Origin: Argentina anserina
Lineage: Eukaryota > Streptophyta > Magnoliopsida > Rosales > Rosaceae
DNA: 64,000 nucleotides
Direction: 5' to 3'
Assembly (NCBI RefSeq): GCF_933775445.1
Contig: NW_026089511.1
Location: forward strand, 496,001-560,000
The translations under genes and the position numbers were made by a program. Positions 1-14,108 of this stretch are shown one piece after another (position 1 is the stretch's first letter; each line of letters opens with the position of its first letter). A model generated the notes under the pieces. It was not told the DNA's origin. It ran no database searches and saw only the letters and a list, made by a program, of their open reading frames with translations.

Positions 1-3000
1 ATACTCAGTTTGAAAGAAACACACTCCCACACTTGTAAAACTCTAAAATACAATAGAAACTCGCATCAGAAGCCTTACAGAAAGATACTCAAACGAGAAA
101 TGAAAAGATACACAATTGGAATAGTAAAGATACGCAAACGATGTAAAGATACTCAGTTTGAAAGAAACACACTCCCACACTAGCAAAACTCTCAAAATCA
201 ATAGAAACTCGCATCAGAAAGCCTTACAGAAAGATACTCAAACGAGAAATGAAAAGATACACAATTGGAATAGTAAAGATACGCAAACGATGTAAAGATA
301 CTCAGTTTGAAAGAAACACACTCTCACACTTTCAAAACACTCAAATTCAATAGAAACTCGCATCAGAAAGCCTTACAGAAAGATACTCAAACGAGAAATG
401 AAAAAAATAGACAATTAGAATAGTAAAGATACGCAATCGATGTAAAGATACTCAGTTTGAAAGAAACACACTCCCACACTTGCAAAACTCTCAAATACAA
501 TAGAAACTCGCATCAGAAGCCTTACAGAAAGATACTCAAACGAGAAATGAAAAGATACAGAATTGGAATAATAAAGATACGCATACGATGTAAAGATACA
601 CAATTGGAATAGTAAAGATACGCAAACGATGTAGAGATACTCAGTTTGAAAGAAACACACTCCCACACTTGCAAAACTCTCAAATTCAATAGAAACTCGC
701 ATCAGATAGCCTTACAGAAAGATACTCAAACGAGAAATGAAAACATAGACAATTGGAATAGTAAAGATACGCAATCGATGTAAAGATACTCAGTTTTAAA
801 GAAACACACTCCCACACTTGCAAAACTCTCAAATACAATAGAAACTAGCATCAGAAGCCTTACAGAAAGATACTCAAACGAGAAATGAAAAGATACAGAA
901 TTGGAATAGTAAAGATAGGCAAACGATGTAAAGATACAGAATTGGAATAGTACAGATACGCAAACAATGTAAAGATACTCAGTTTGAAAGAAACACACTC
1001 TCACACTTTCAAAACACTCAAATTCAATAGAAACTCGCATCAGAAAGCCTTACAGAAAGATACTCAAACGAGAAATGAAAAAATAGACAATTGGAATAGT
1101 AAAGATACGCAATCGATGTAAAGATACTCAGTTTGAAAGAAACACACTCCCACACTTGCAAAACTCTCAAATACAATAGAAACTAGCATCAGAAGCCTTA
1201 CAGAAAGATACTCAAACGAGAAATGAAAAGATACAGAATTGGAATAGTAAAGATAGGCAAACGATGTAAAGATACAGAATTGGAATAGTACAGATACGCA
1301 AACAATGTAAAGATACTCAGTTTGAAAGAAACACACTCTCACACTTTCAAAACACTCAAATTCAATAGAAACTCGCATCAGAAAGCCTTACAGAAAGATA
1401 CTCAAACGAGAAATGAAAAAATAGACAATTGGAATAGTAAAGATACGCAATCGATGTAAAGATACTCAGTTTGAAAGAAACACACTCCCACACTTGCAAA
1501 ACTCTCAAATACAATAGAAACTCGCATCAGAAGCCTTACAGAAAGATACTCAAACGAGAAATGAAAAGATACACAATTGGAATAGTAAAGATACGCAAAC
1601 GATGTAAAGATACTCAGTTTGAAAGAAACACACTCCCACACTTGAAAACTCTCAAATTCAATAGAAACTCGCATCAGAAAGCCTTACAGAAAGATACTCA
1701 AACGAGAAATGAAAAGATACACAATTGGAATAGTAAAGATACGCAAACGATGTAAAGATACACAATTCGAATAGTAAAGATACGCAAACGATGTAAAGAT
1801 ACTCAGTTTGAAAGAAACACACTCCCACACTTGCAAAACTCTCAAATACAATAGAAACTCGCATCAGAAGCCTTACAGAAAGATACTCAAACGAGAAATG
1901 AAAAGATACAGAATTGGAATAGTAAAGATACGCAAACGATGTAAAGATACAGAATTGGAATAGTACAGATACGCAAACGATGTAAAGATACTCAGTTTGA
2001 AAGAAACACACTCTCACACTTTCAAAACACTCAAATTCAATAGAAACTCGCATCAGAAAGCCTTACAGAAAGATACTCAAACGAGAAATGAAAAAATAGA
2101 CAATTAGAATAGTAAAGATACGCAATCGATGTAAAGATACTCAGTTTGAAAGAAACACACTCCCACACTTGCAAAACTCTCAAATACAATAGAAACTCGC
2201 ATCAGAAGCCTTACAGAAAGATACTCAAACGAGAAATGAAAAGATACACAATTGGAATAGTAAAGATACGCAAAAGATGTAAAGATACTCAGTTTGAAAG
2301 AAACACACTCCCACACTTGCAAAACTCTCAAATACAATAGAAACTCGCATCAGAAGCCTTACAGAAAGATACTCAAACGAGAAATGAAAAGATACAGAAT
2401 TGGAATAGTAAAGATACGCAAACGATGTAAAGATACAGAATTGGAATAGTAAAGATACGCAAACGATGTAAAGATACTCAGTTTGAAAGAAACACACTCT
2501 CACACTTTCAAAACACTCAAATTCAATAGAAACTCGCATCAGAAAGCCTTACAGAAAGATACTCAAACGAGAAATGAAATGATAGACAATTGGAATAGTA
2601 AAGATACGCAATCGATGTAAAGATACTCAGTTTGAAAGAAACACACTCCCACACTTGCAAAACTCTCAAATTCAATAGAAACTCGCATCAGAAAGCCTTA
2701 CAGAAAGATACTCAAACGAGAAATGAAAAGATACACAATTGGAATAGTAAAGATACGCAAACGATGTAAAGATACACAATTCGAATAGTAAAGATACGCA
2801 AACGATGTAAAGATACTCAGTTTGAAAGAAACACACTCTCACACTTTCAAAACACTCAAATTCAATAGAAACTCGCATCAGAAAGCCTTACAGAAAGATA
2901 CTCAAACGAGAAATGAAAAAATAGACAATTAGAATAGTAAAGATACGCAATCGATGTAAAGATACTCAGTTTGAAAGAAACACACTCCCACACTTGCAAA

Positions 3001-3109
3001 ACTCTCAAATACAATAGAAACTCGCATCAGAAGCCTTACAGAAAGATACTCAAACGAGAAATGAAAAGATACACAATTGGAATAGTAAAGATACGCAAAA
3101 GATGTAAAG
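1..3109. repeat. Higher-order repeat, copy 1 (3109 bp)
   Basis: This block of many variant monomers is repeated almost base for base starting at 3110. Shared idiosyncrasies include the rare variant CTTGTAAAACTCTAAAATAC at the start, CATACGATG, GATGTAGAGATAC and GTTTTAAAGAAAC. The near identity implies a recent block duplication. Confidence 0.9.
726..1401. repeat. 338-bp tandem unit, two copies
   Basis: Two adjacent 338-bp units (726-1063 and 1064-1401), each made of a short and a long monomer (149 + 189 bp). Both carry the variants AACTAGCATCAG, GATAGGCAAACG and CAAACAATG, so they arose by local duplication. Confidence 0.85.
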
Positions 3110-6100
3110 ATACTCAGTTTGAAAGAAACACACTCCCACACTTGTAAAACTCTAAAATACAATAGAAACTCGCATCAGAAGCCTTACAGAAAGATACTCA
3201 AACGAGAAATGAAAAGATACACAATTGGAATAGTAAAGATACGCAAACGATGTAAAGATACTCAGTTTGAAAGAAACACACTCCCACACTAGCAAAACTC
3301 TCAAAATCAATAGAAACTCGCATCAGAAAGCCTTACAGAAAGATACTCAAACGAGAAATGAAAAGATACACAATTGGAATAGTAAAGATACGCAAACGAT
3401 GTAAAGATACTCAGTTTGAAAGAAACACACTCTCACACTTTCAAAACACTCAAATTCAATAGAAACTCGCATCAGAAAGCCTTACTGAAAGATACTCAAA
3501 CGAGAAATGAAAAAAATAGACAATTAGAATAGTAAAGATACGCAATCGATGTAAAGATACTCAGTTTGAAAGAAACACACTCCCACACTTGCAAAACTCT
3601 CAAATACAATAGAAACTCGCATCAGAAGCCTTACAGAAAGATACTCAAACGAGAAATGAAAAGATACAGAATTGGAATAATAAAGATACGCATACGATGT
3701 AAAGATACACAATTGGAATAGTAAAGATACGCAAACGATGTAGAGATACTCAGTTTGAAAGAAACACACTCCCACACTTGCAAAACTCTCAAATTCAATA
3801 GAAACTCGCATCAGATAGCCTTACAGAAAGATACTCAAACGAGAAATGAAAACATAGACAATTGGAATAGTAAAGATACGCAATCGATGTAAAGATACTC
3901 AGTTTTAAAGAAACACACTCCCACACTTGCAAAACTCTCAAATACAATAGAAACTAGCATCAGAAGCCTTACAGAAAGATACTCAAACGAGAAATGAAAA
4001 GATACAGAATTGGAATAGTAAAGATAGGCAAACGATGTAAAGATACAGAATTGGAATAGTACAGATACGCAAACAATGTAAAGATACTCAGTTTGAAAGA
4101 AACACACTCTCACACTTTCAAAACACTCAAATTCAATAGAAACTCGCATCAGAAAGCCTTACAGAAAGATACTCAAACGAGAAATGAAAAAATAGACAAT
4201 TGGAATAGTAAAGATACGCAATCGATGTAAAGATACTCAGTTTGAAAGAAACACACTCCCACACTTGCAAAACTCTCAAATACAATAGAAACTAGCATCA
4301 GAAGCCTTACAGAAAGATACTCAAACGAGAAATGAAAAGATACAGAATTGGAATAGTAAAGATAGGCAAACGATGTAAAGATACAGAATTGGAATAGTAC
4401 AGATACGCAAACAATGTAAAGATACTCAGTTTGAAAGAAACACACTCTCACACTTTCAAAACACTCAAATTCAATAGAAACTCGCATCAGAAAGCCTTAC
4501 AGAAAGATACTCAAACGAGAAATGAAAAAATAGACAATTGGAATAGTAAAGATACGCAATCGATGTAAAGATACTCAGTTTGAAAGAAACACACTCCCAC
4601 ACTTGCAAAACTCTCAAATACAATAGAAACTAGCATCAGAAGCCTTACAGAAAGATACTCAAACGAGAAATGAAAAGATACAGAATTGGAATAGTAAAGA
4701 TAGGCAAACGATGTAAAGATACAGAATTGGAATAGTACAGATACGCAAACAATGTAAAGATACTCAGTTTGAAAGAAACACACTCTCACACTTTCAAAAC
4801 ACTCAAATTCAATAGAAACTCGCATCAGAAAGCCTTACAGAAAGATACTCAAACGAGAAATGAAAAAATAGACAATTGGAATAGTAAAGATACGCAATCG
4901 ATGTAAAGATACTCAGTTTGAAAGAAACACACTCCCACACTTGCAAAACTCTCAAATACAATAGAATCTCGCATCAGAAGCCTTACAGAAAGATACTCAA
5001 ACGAGAAATGAAAAGATACACAATTGGAATAGTAAAGATACGCAAACGATGTAAAGATACTCAGTTTGAAAGAAACACACTCCCACACTTGAAAACTCTC
5101 AAATTCAATAGAAACTCGCATCAGAAAGCCTTACAGAAAGATACTCAAACGAGAAATGAAAAGATACACAATTGGAATAGTAAAGATACGCAAACGATGT
5201 AAAGATACACAATTCGAATAGTAAAGATACGCAAACGATGTAAAGATACTCAGTTTGAAAGAAACACACTCCCACACTTGCAAAACTCTCAAATACAATA
5301 GAAACTCGCATCAGAAGCCTTACAGAAAGATACTCAAACGAGAAATGAAAAGATACAGAATTGGAATAGTAAAGATACGCAAACGATGTAAAGATACAGA
5401 ATTGGAATAGTACAGATACGCAAACGATGTAAAGATACTCAGTTTGAAAGAAACACACTCTCACACTTTCAAAACACTCAAATTCAATAGAAACTCGCAT
5501 CAGAAAGCCTTACAGAAAGATACTCAAACGAGAAATGAAAAAATAGACAATTAGAATAGTAAAGATACGCAATCGATGTAAAGATACTCAGTTTGAAAGA
5601 AACACACTCCCACACTTGCAAAACTCTCAAATACAATAGAAACTCGCATCAGAAGCCTTACAGAAAGATACTCAAACGAGAAATGAAAAGATACACAATT
5701 GGAATAGTAAAGATACGCAAAAGATGTAAAGATACTCAGTTTGAAAGAAACACACTCCCACACTTGCAAAACTCTCAAATACAATAGAAACTCGCATCAG
5801 AAGCCTTACAGAAAGATACTCAAACGAGAAATGAAAAGATACAGAATTGGAATAGTAAAGATACGCAAACGATGTAAAGATACAGAATTGGAATAGTAAA
5901 GATACGCAAACGATGTAAAGATACTCAGTTTGAAAGAAACACACTCTCACACTTTCAAAACACTCAAATTCAATAGAAACTCGCATCAGAAAGCCTTACA
6001 GAAAGATACTCAAACGAGAAATGAAATGATAGACAATTGGAATAGTAAAGATACGCAATCGATGTAAAGATACTCAGTTTGAAAGAAACACACTCCCACA

Positions 6101-6556
6101 CTTGCAAAACTCTCAAATTCAATAGAAACTCGCATCAGAAAGCCTTACAGAAAGATACTCAAACGAGAAATGAAAAGATACACAATTGGAATAGTAAAGA
6201 TACGCAAACGATGTAAAGATACACAATTCGAATAGTAAAGATACGCAAACGATGTAAAGATACTCAGTTTGAAAGAAACACACTCTCACACTTTCAAAAC
6301 ACTCAAATTCAATAGAAACTCGCATCAGAAAGCCTTACAGAAAGATACTCAAACGAGAAATGAAAAAATAGACAATTAGAATAGTAAAGATACGCAATCG
6401 ATGTAAAGATACTCAGTTTGAAAGAAACACACTCCCACACTTGCAAAACTCTCAAATACAATAGAAACTCGCATCAGAAGCCTTACAGAAAGATACTCAA
6501 ACGAGAAATGAAAAGATACACAATTGGAATAGTAAAGATACGCAAAAGATGTAAAG
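3110..6556. repeat. Higher-order repeat, copy 2 (3447 bp)
   Basis: Second copy of the 3109-bp block. It is longer by exactly one 338-bp unit: matching positions are offset by 3109 bp up to about 4510 and by 3447 bp from about 4849. Isolated differences such as CTTACTGAAAG at about 3483 show it is not a literal text duplicate. Confidence 0.88.
3835..4848. repeat. 338-bp tandem unit, three copies
   Basis: Counterpart of 726-1401 in the second block, now with three units (3835, 4173, 4511). The extra unit accounts exactly for the length difference between the two large blocks. Confidence 0.85.
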
Positions 6557-9500
6557 ATACTCAGTTTGAAAGAAACACACTCCCACACTTGCAAAACTCT
6601 CAAATACAATAGAAACTCGCATCAGAAGCCTTACAGAAAGATACTCAAACGAGAAATGAAAAGATACAGAATTGGAATAGTAAAGATACGCAAACGATGT
6701 AAAGATACAGAATTGGAATAGTACAGATACGCAAACGATGTAGAGATACTCAGTTTGAAAGAAACACACTCCCACACTTGCAAAACTCTCAAATACAATA
6801 GAAACTCGCATCAGAAGCCTTACAGAAAGATACTCAAACGAGAAATGAAAAGATACAAAATTGGAATAGTAAAGATACGCAAACGATGTAAAGATACAGA
6901 ATTGGAATAGTACAGATACGCAAACGATGTAAAGATACTCAGTTTGAAAGAAACACACTCTCACACTTTCAAAACACTCAAATTCAATAGAAACTCGCAT
7001 CAGAAAGCCTTACAGAAAGATACTCAAACGAGAAATGAAATGATAGACAATTGGAATAGTAAAGATACGCAATCGATGTAAAGATACTCAGTTTGAAAGA
7101 AACACACTCCCACACTTGCAAAACTCTCAAATACAATAGAAACTCGCATCAGAAGCCTTACAGAAAGATACTCAAACGAGAAATGAAAAGATACACAATT
7201 GGAATAGTAAAGATACGCAAACGATGTAAAGATACTCAGTTTGAAAGAAACACACTCCCACACTTGCAAAACTCTCAAATTCAATAGAAACTCGCATCAG
7301 AAAGCCTTACAGAAAGATACTCAAACGAGAAATGAAAAGATACACAATTGGAATAGTAAAGATACGCGAGAAATGAAAAGATACACAATTGGAATAGTAA
7401 AGATACGCAAACGATGTAAAGATACACAATTGGAATAGTAAAGATACGCAAACGATGTAAAGATACTCAGTTTGAAAGAAACACACTCCCACACTTGCAA
7501 AACTCTCAAATACAATAGAAACTCGCATCAGAAGCCTTACAGAAAGATACTCAAACGAGAAATGAAAAGATACACAATTGGAATAGTAAAGATACGCGAG
7601 AAATGAAAAGATACACTATTGGAATAGTAAAGATACGCAAACAATGTAAAGATACTCAGTTTGAAAGAAACACACTCCCACACTTGCAAAACTCTCAAAT
7701 TCAATAGAAACTCGCATCAGAAAGCCTTACAGAAAGATACTTAAACGAGAAATGAAAAGATACACAATTGGAATAGTAAAGATACGCAATCGATGTCAAG
7801 ATACTCAGTTTGAAAGAAACACACTCCCACACTTGCAAAACTCTCAAATACAATAGAAACTCGCATCAGAAGCCTTACAGAAAGATACTCAAACGAGAAA
7901 TGAAAAGATACACAATTGGAATAGTAAAGATACGCAAACGATGTAAAGATACAGAATTGGAATAGTAAAGATACGCAAACGATGTAAAGATACTCAGTTT
8001 GAAAGAAACACACTCTCACACTTTCAAAACACTCAAATTCAATAGAAACTCGCATCAGAAAGCCTTACAGAAAGATACTCAAACGAGAAATGAAATGATA
8101 GACAATTGGAATAGTAAAGATACGCTATCGATGTAAAGATACTCAGTTTGAAAGAAACACACTCCCACACTTGCAAAACTCTCAAATTCAATAGAAACTC
8201 GCATCAGAAAGCCTTACAGAAATATACTCAAACGAGAAATGAAAAGATACACAATTGGAATAGTAAAGATACGCAAACGATGTAAAGATACACAATTCGA
8301 ATAGTAAAGATACGCAAACGATGTAAAGATACTCAGTTTGAAAGAAACACACTCCCACACTTGCAAAACTCTCAAATACAATAGAAACTCGCATCAGAAG
8401 CCTTACAGAAAGATACTCAAACGAGAAATGAAAAGATACAGAATTGGAATAGTAAAGATACGCAAACGATGTAAAGATACAGAATTGGAATAGTAAAGAT
8501 ACGCAAACGATGTAAAGATACTCAGTTTGAAAGAAACACACTCTCACACTTTCAAAACACTCAAATTCAATAGAAACTCGCATCAGAAAGCCTTACAGAA
8601 AGATACTCAAACGAGAAATGAAATGATAGACAATTGGAATAGTAAAGATACGCAATCGATGTAAAGATACTCAGTTTGAAAGAAACACACTCCCACACTT
8701 GCAAAACTCTCAAATTCAATAGAAACTCGCATCAGAAAGCCTTACAGAAAGATACTCAAACGAGAAATGAAAAGATACACAATTGGAATAGTAAAGATAC
8801 GCAAACGATGTAAAGATACACAATTCGAATAGTAAAGATACGCAAACGATGTAAAGATACTCAGTTTGAAAGAAACACACTCTCACACTTTCAAAACACT
8901 CAAATTCAATAGAAACTCGCATCAGAAAGCCTTACAGAAAGATACTCAAACGAGAAATGAAAAAATAGACAATTAGAATAGTAAAGATACGCAATCGATG
9001 TAAAGATACTCAGTTTGAAAGAAACACACTCCCACACTTGCAAAACTCTCAAATACAATAGAAACTCGCATCAGAAGCCTTACAGAAAGATACTCAAACG
9101 AGAAATGAAAAGATACACAATTGGAATAGTAAAGATACGCAAAAGATGTAAAGATACTCAGTTTGAAAGAAACACACTCCCACACTTGCAAAACTCTCAA
9201 ATACAATAGAAACTCGCATCAGAAGCCTTACAGAAAGATACTCAAACGAGAAATGAAAAGATACAGAATTGGAATAGTAAAGATACGCAAACGATGTAAA
9301 GATACAGAATTGGAATAGTACAGATACGCAAACGATGTAGAGATACTCAGTTTGAAAGAAACACACTCCCACACTTGCAAAACTCTCAAATACAATAGAA
9401 ACTCGCATCAGAAGCCTTACAGAAAGATACTCAAACGAGAAATGAAAAGATACAAAATTGGAATAGTAAAGATACGCAAACGATGTAAAGATACAGAATT

Positions 9501-11050
9501 GGAATAGTACAGATACGCAAACGATGTAAAGATACTCAGTTTGAAAGAAACACACTCTCACACTTTCAAAACACTCAAATTCAATAGAAACTCGCATCAG
9601 AAAGCCTTACAGAAAGATACTCAAACGAGAAATGAAATGATAGACAATTGGAATAGTAAAGATACGCAATCGATGTAAAGATACTCAGTTTGAAAGAAAC
9701 ACACTCCCACACTTGCAAAACTCTCAAATACAATAGAAACTCGCATCAGAAGCCTTACAGAAAGATACTCAAACGAGAAATGAAAAGATACACAATTGGA
9801 ATAGTAAAGATACGCAAACGATGTAAAGATACTCAGTTTGAAAGAAACACACTCCCACACTTGCAAAACTCTCCAATTCAATAGAAACTCGCATCAGAAA
9901 GCCTTACAGAAAGATACTCAAACGAGAAATGAAAAGATACACAATTGGAATAGTAAAGATACGCGAGAAATGAAAAGATACACAATTGGAATAGTAAAGA
10001 TACGCAAACGATGTAAAGATACACAATTGGAATAGTAAAGATACGCAAACGATGTAAAGATACTCAGTTTGAAAGAAACACACTCCCACACTTGCAAAAC
10101 TCTCAAATACAATAGAAACTCGCATCAGAAGCCTTACAGAAAGATACTCAAACGAGAAATGAAAAGATACACAATTGGAATAGTAAAGATACGCGAGAAA
10201 TGAAAAGATACACTATTGGAATAGTAAAGATACGCAAACAATGTAAAGATACTCAGTTTGAAAGAAACACACTCCCACACTTGCAAAACTCTCAAATTCA
10301 ATAGAAACTCGCATCAGAAAGCCTTACAGAAAGATACTTAAACGAGAAATGAAAAGATACACAATTGGAATAGTAAAGATACGCAATCGATGTCAAGATA
10401 CTCAGTTTGAAAGAAACACACTCCCACACTTGCAAAACTCTCAAATACAATAGAAACTCGCATCAGAAGCCTTACAGAAAGATACTCAAACGAGAAATGA
10501 AAAGATACACAATTGGAATAGTAAAGATACGCAAACGATGTAAAGATACAGAATTGGAATAGTAAAGATACGCAAACGATGTAAAGATACTCAGTTTGAA
10601 AGAAACACACTCTCACACTTTCAAAACACTCAAATTCAATAGAAACTCGCATCAGAAAGCCTTACAGAAAGATACTCAAACGAGAAATGAAATGATAGAC
10701 AATTGGAATAGTAAAGATACGCTATCGATGTAAAGATACTCAGTTTGAAAGAAACACACTCCCACACTTGCAAAACTCTCAAATTCAATAGAAACTCGCA
10801 TCAGAAAGCCTTACAGAAATATACTCAAACGAGAAATGAAAAGATACACAATTGGAATAGTAAAGATACGCAAACGATGTAAAGATACACAATTCGAATA
10901 GTAAAGATACGCAAACGATGTAAAGATACTCAGTTTGAAAGAAACACACTCCCACACTTGCAAAACTCTCAAATACAATAGAAACTCGCATCAGAAGCCT
11001 TACAGAAAGATACTCAAACGAGAAATGAAAAGATACAGAATTGGAATAGT
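5800..11050. repeat. 2597-bp higher-order repeat, about two copies
   Basis: Sequence in roughly 5.8-8.4 kb recurs 2597 bp downstream (for example 6497 to 9094, 7024 to 9621, 7741 to 10338). Shared rare variants are the junction GATACGCGAGAAATG, the single-base change AGATACTTAAACG, GATGTCAAGATAC and CAGAAATATACTC. The outer limits are approximate. Confidence 0.8.
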
Positions 11051-12140
11051 AAAGATACGCAAACGATGTAAAGATACAGAATTGGAATAGTACAGATACG
11101 CAAACGATGTAAAGATACTCAGTTTGAAAGAAACACACTCTCACACTTTCAAAACACTCAAATTCAATAGAAACTCGCATCAGAAAGCCTTACAGAAAGA
11201 TACTCAAACGAGAAATGAAAAAATAGACAATTGGAATAGTAAAGATACGCAATCGATGTAAAGATACTCAGTTTGAAAGAAACACACTCCCACACTTGCA
11301 AAACTCTCAAATACAATAGAAACTCGCATCAGAAGCCTTACAGAAAGATACTCAAACGAGAAATGAAAAGATACACAATTCGAATAGTAAAGATACGCAA
11401 ACGATGTAAAGATACTCAGTTTGAAAGAAACACACTCCCACACTTGCAAAACTCTCAAATTCAATAGAAACTCGCATCAGAAAGCCTTACAGAAAGATAC
11501 TCAAACGAGAAATGAAAAGATACACAATTGGAATAGTAAAGATACGCAAACGATGTAAAGATACACAATTCGAATAGTAAAGATACGCAAACGATGTAAA
11601 GATACTCAGTTTGAAAGAAACACACTCCCACACTTGCAAAACTCTCAAATACAATAGAAACTAGCATCAGAAGCCTTACAGAAAGATACTCAAACGAGAA
11701 ATGAAAAGATACAGAATTGGAATAGTAAAGATACGCAAACGATGTAAAGATACAGAATTGGAATAGTACAGATACGCAAACGATGTAAAGATACTCAGTT
11801 TGAAAGAAACACACTCTCACACTTTCAAAACACTCAAATTCAATAGAAACTCGCATCAGAAAGCCTTACAGAAAGAGACTCAAACGAGAAATGAAAAAAT
11901 AGACAATTGGAATAGTAAACATACGCAATCGATGTAAAGATACTCAGTTTGAAAGAAACACACTCCCACACTTGCAAAACTCTCAAATACAATAGAAACT
12001 CGCATCAGAAGCCTTACAGAAAGATACTCAAACGAGAAATGAAAAGATACATAATTGGAATAGTAAAGATACGCAAACGATGTAAAGATACTCAGTTTGA
12101 AAGAAACACACTCCCACACTTGCAAAACTCTCAAATTCAA
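10785..12140. repeat. 676-bp tandem unit, two copies
   Basis: Monomer patterns at 10785 and 11204 recur 676 bp later (11461, 11880). 676 is twice 338, so the same two-monomer module is being reused at a higher level. Confidence 0.75.
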
Positions 12141-12638
12141 TAGAAACTCGCATCAGAAAGCCTTACAGAAAGATACTCAAACGAGAAATGAAAAGATACA
12201 CAATTGGAATAGAAAAGATACGCAAACGATGTAAAGATACACAATTGGAATAGTAAAGATACGCAAACGATGTAAAGATACTCAGTTTGAAAGAAACACA
12301 CTCCCACACTTGCAAAACTCTCAAATACAATAGAAACTCGCATCAGAAGCCTTACAGAAAGATACTCAAACGAGAAATGAAAAGATAGACAATTGGAATA
12401 GTAAAGATACGCAATCGATGTAAAGATACTCAGTTTGAAAGAAACACACTCCCACACTTGCAAAACTCTCAAATACAATAGAAACTCGTATCAGAAGCCT
12501 TACAGAAAGATACTCAAACGAGAAACGAAAAGATACACAATTGGAATAATAAAGATACGCAAACGATGTAAAGATACACAATTGGAATAGTAAAGATACG
12601 CAAACGATGTAAAGATACTCAGTTTGAAAGAAACACAC

Positions 12639-12643
12639 TCCCA
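12639..12643. repeat. Target-site duplication TCCCA, left
   Basis: The five bases before TGATAGG match the five bases after the last LTR (37587-37591). Joining the flanks rebuilds the normal satellite string CACTCCCACACTTGC. Confidence 0.95.
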
Positions 12644-13588
12644 TGATAGGAGCACTTTGTGCTACGTTCTTAATATGTTTTTACCTCCATTTGTACTTTG
12701 CTTAACCCTTATTGTTGTAATATCGAGTCATTGAGTCACAATAGGAGTCTTGGATGGTTATGGATGTGTTTTTGTGCTTAAACGAGTTTAAAACGAAGAA
12801 TTGGTCTAGAGTCCTAGTTTGAGTAGGAATCCTTATAGGACTAGGAAACCTAGTTGAATTAGGAGTCTTCATCTTTCTACGTTTTGGTCCCATTGGCGAT
12901 ATCTTGAGAGTCATGTTTGCACTAGGAATCCTTGTTAGACTTGGGAACGTACCATTTTGGAAAGTCCTACTTGAACTCAAACTCTTATTACGAAACTTTC
13001 CTAAATGAACTTTCCTGTTCTAGTAACTTACTTATTCTAGTAAGTTTCCTTTTTGCAAATTAGAAACTTTCCTAATCTAGTTGAGCTCATCTATTACATA
13101 TGTCTTTTTAAGACAACTAATGTCTAGATTAGAACATGATTTTCGAAATACATTATCTCTTACTATTGATTTTCTTTTCTTATTTTCAGATTGAAGAGAT
13201 AAAGAAGGAGTTCAAATCCGAGTTACACAAGATAATAGGAGAGGCCATGTCGTGCATATACAATCAGCTGAAGATAAAACTCACGGCTTGAGGAAAACAA
13301 GGAGGTTGTGTGCAACAAGGAAGCTTTCATGCCGTCCATATTCATTAAGGAGAAGAAGTCCAATTCGTGTGAAGCTTTAAGAGAATAACTAGGAGATGGC
13401 GTGCCTTATCAATTCAGCAAATAAAAAGGAGTCCAGCCGTGTGTAACCCTAGAGAAACAAGGGGATAAGAGCTGAATTAATCCAAGGAAAAAGGAGAGCC
13501 ATTCGATCTCATCATGGCAGCAACATCACAGCCGTGCATCCTCCATGGGTCAGCCCAAAACCCTAGCAGCCTCTTCTCCTCCTTCCTC

Positions 13589-13596
13589 TATATATA
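13589..13596 (+). promoter_or_regulatory. TATA box of LTR1
   Basis: TATATATA in the context TTCCTCTATATATAGC, followed by a C/A-rich stretch resembling a plant 5' UTR. The context is shared by all seven LTR copies in the window, so this is the likely Pol II core promoter; transcription would start about 30 bp downstream (inferred). Confidence 0.7.
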
Positions 13597-14108
13597 GCTC
13601 GGCCTCCCTTCATATTTTTCATCTCCATTCTCCCACAAACACAGCCGAATTGCTGCCCAAACACATCCAGAAAATTCAAGCCACAAAATCTTCATCCATC
13701 ACCACAAAACCGTGCTCATCTTCCCCTCCTCATCCAAATCCGAATCCATTCTTGCCGAATCCTAGAAGGTTTCTAAAGTGTGATTCATCCATGTCTTGTA
13801 ATTTTTCTTTTGGTTTTCTGCAATTTTCGATTCCATTGTATGAATTCTTGGATGTGATTTTCGGTTTTATATATGAAGAACATAAATTCAGACTTCTTTG
13901 GTTTTATGTTTTGATTGTATGAATTCATTGAAATATGTATGTTTGACGTGTTAGATGATTATGGGCAGTAGGTTTCCGAATTGTTTTTAGGTTTTATTTC
14001 AATTAGTTCCTTGAACTTGTACATCTAAATCAATGCTTGAGGAAGCCAAGGCCATGGTTCTCCTAGGGTTGCGATTTAATTCACCAAAGTGTTCTTTGAT
14101 TGAATATG

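Larger units (their letters stand above)
1..12643. repeat. Tandem satellite array, left block
   Basis: Head-to-tail satellite with a basic monomer of about 148-149 bp. Many monomers carry one or two extra copies of a 41-bp subunit (starting GATACACAATTGG, ending GATGTAAA), giving units of about 189 and 230 bp. Each monomer contains several GATAC boxes (GATACTCAGTTTG, GATACTCAAACGAG, GATACACAATTGG, GATACGCAAACG) about 20 bp apart and a longer spacer containing CACACTCCCACACTTGC. Variants marking this block include CACACTCTCACACTTTC and AAAAAATAGACAATT. Long reading frames occur on the minus strand, but they follow the repeat period and encode no recognisable domain. The block ends exactly at an LTR insertion. 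No gene is seen. Confidence 0.97.

Noticed and set aside
1471..1755. Plus-strand ORFs beginning MKETHSHTCK in the satellite
   Set aside because: The same periodic artefact on the other strand; no start context, no codon constraint and dozens of variants.
1..12643. Many minus-strand ORFs of 60-167 aa, rich in Phe, Tyr, Ser and Val, throughout the satellite
   Set aside because: They follow the repeat period, overlap in two frames, change length with monomer composition and show no domain; they are a by-product of stop-poor A-rich repeats read in reverse.
1..12643. CRISPR-like array of short repeats and spacers
   Set aside because: Spacers are themselves repeated, no cas genes are present, and the context is a eukaryotic satellite.
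12702..12980. A 92-aa minus-strand ORF present in all four A/B LTRs
   Set aside because: Conserved only because the LTRs are copies; it lies in U3 and has no recognisable domain.
13545..13922. 113-125 aa plus-strand ORF spanning the TATA box and 5'-UTR-like part of each A/B LTR
   Set aside because: It crosses the promoter and has a low-complexity Ser/Pro composition; the length varies by frame between LTR types.
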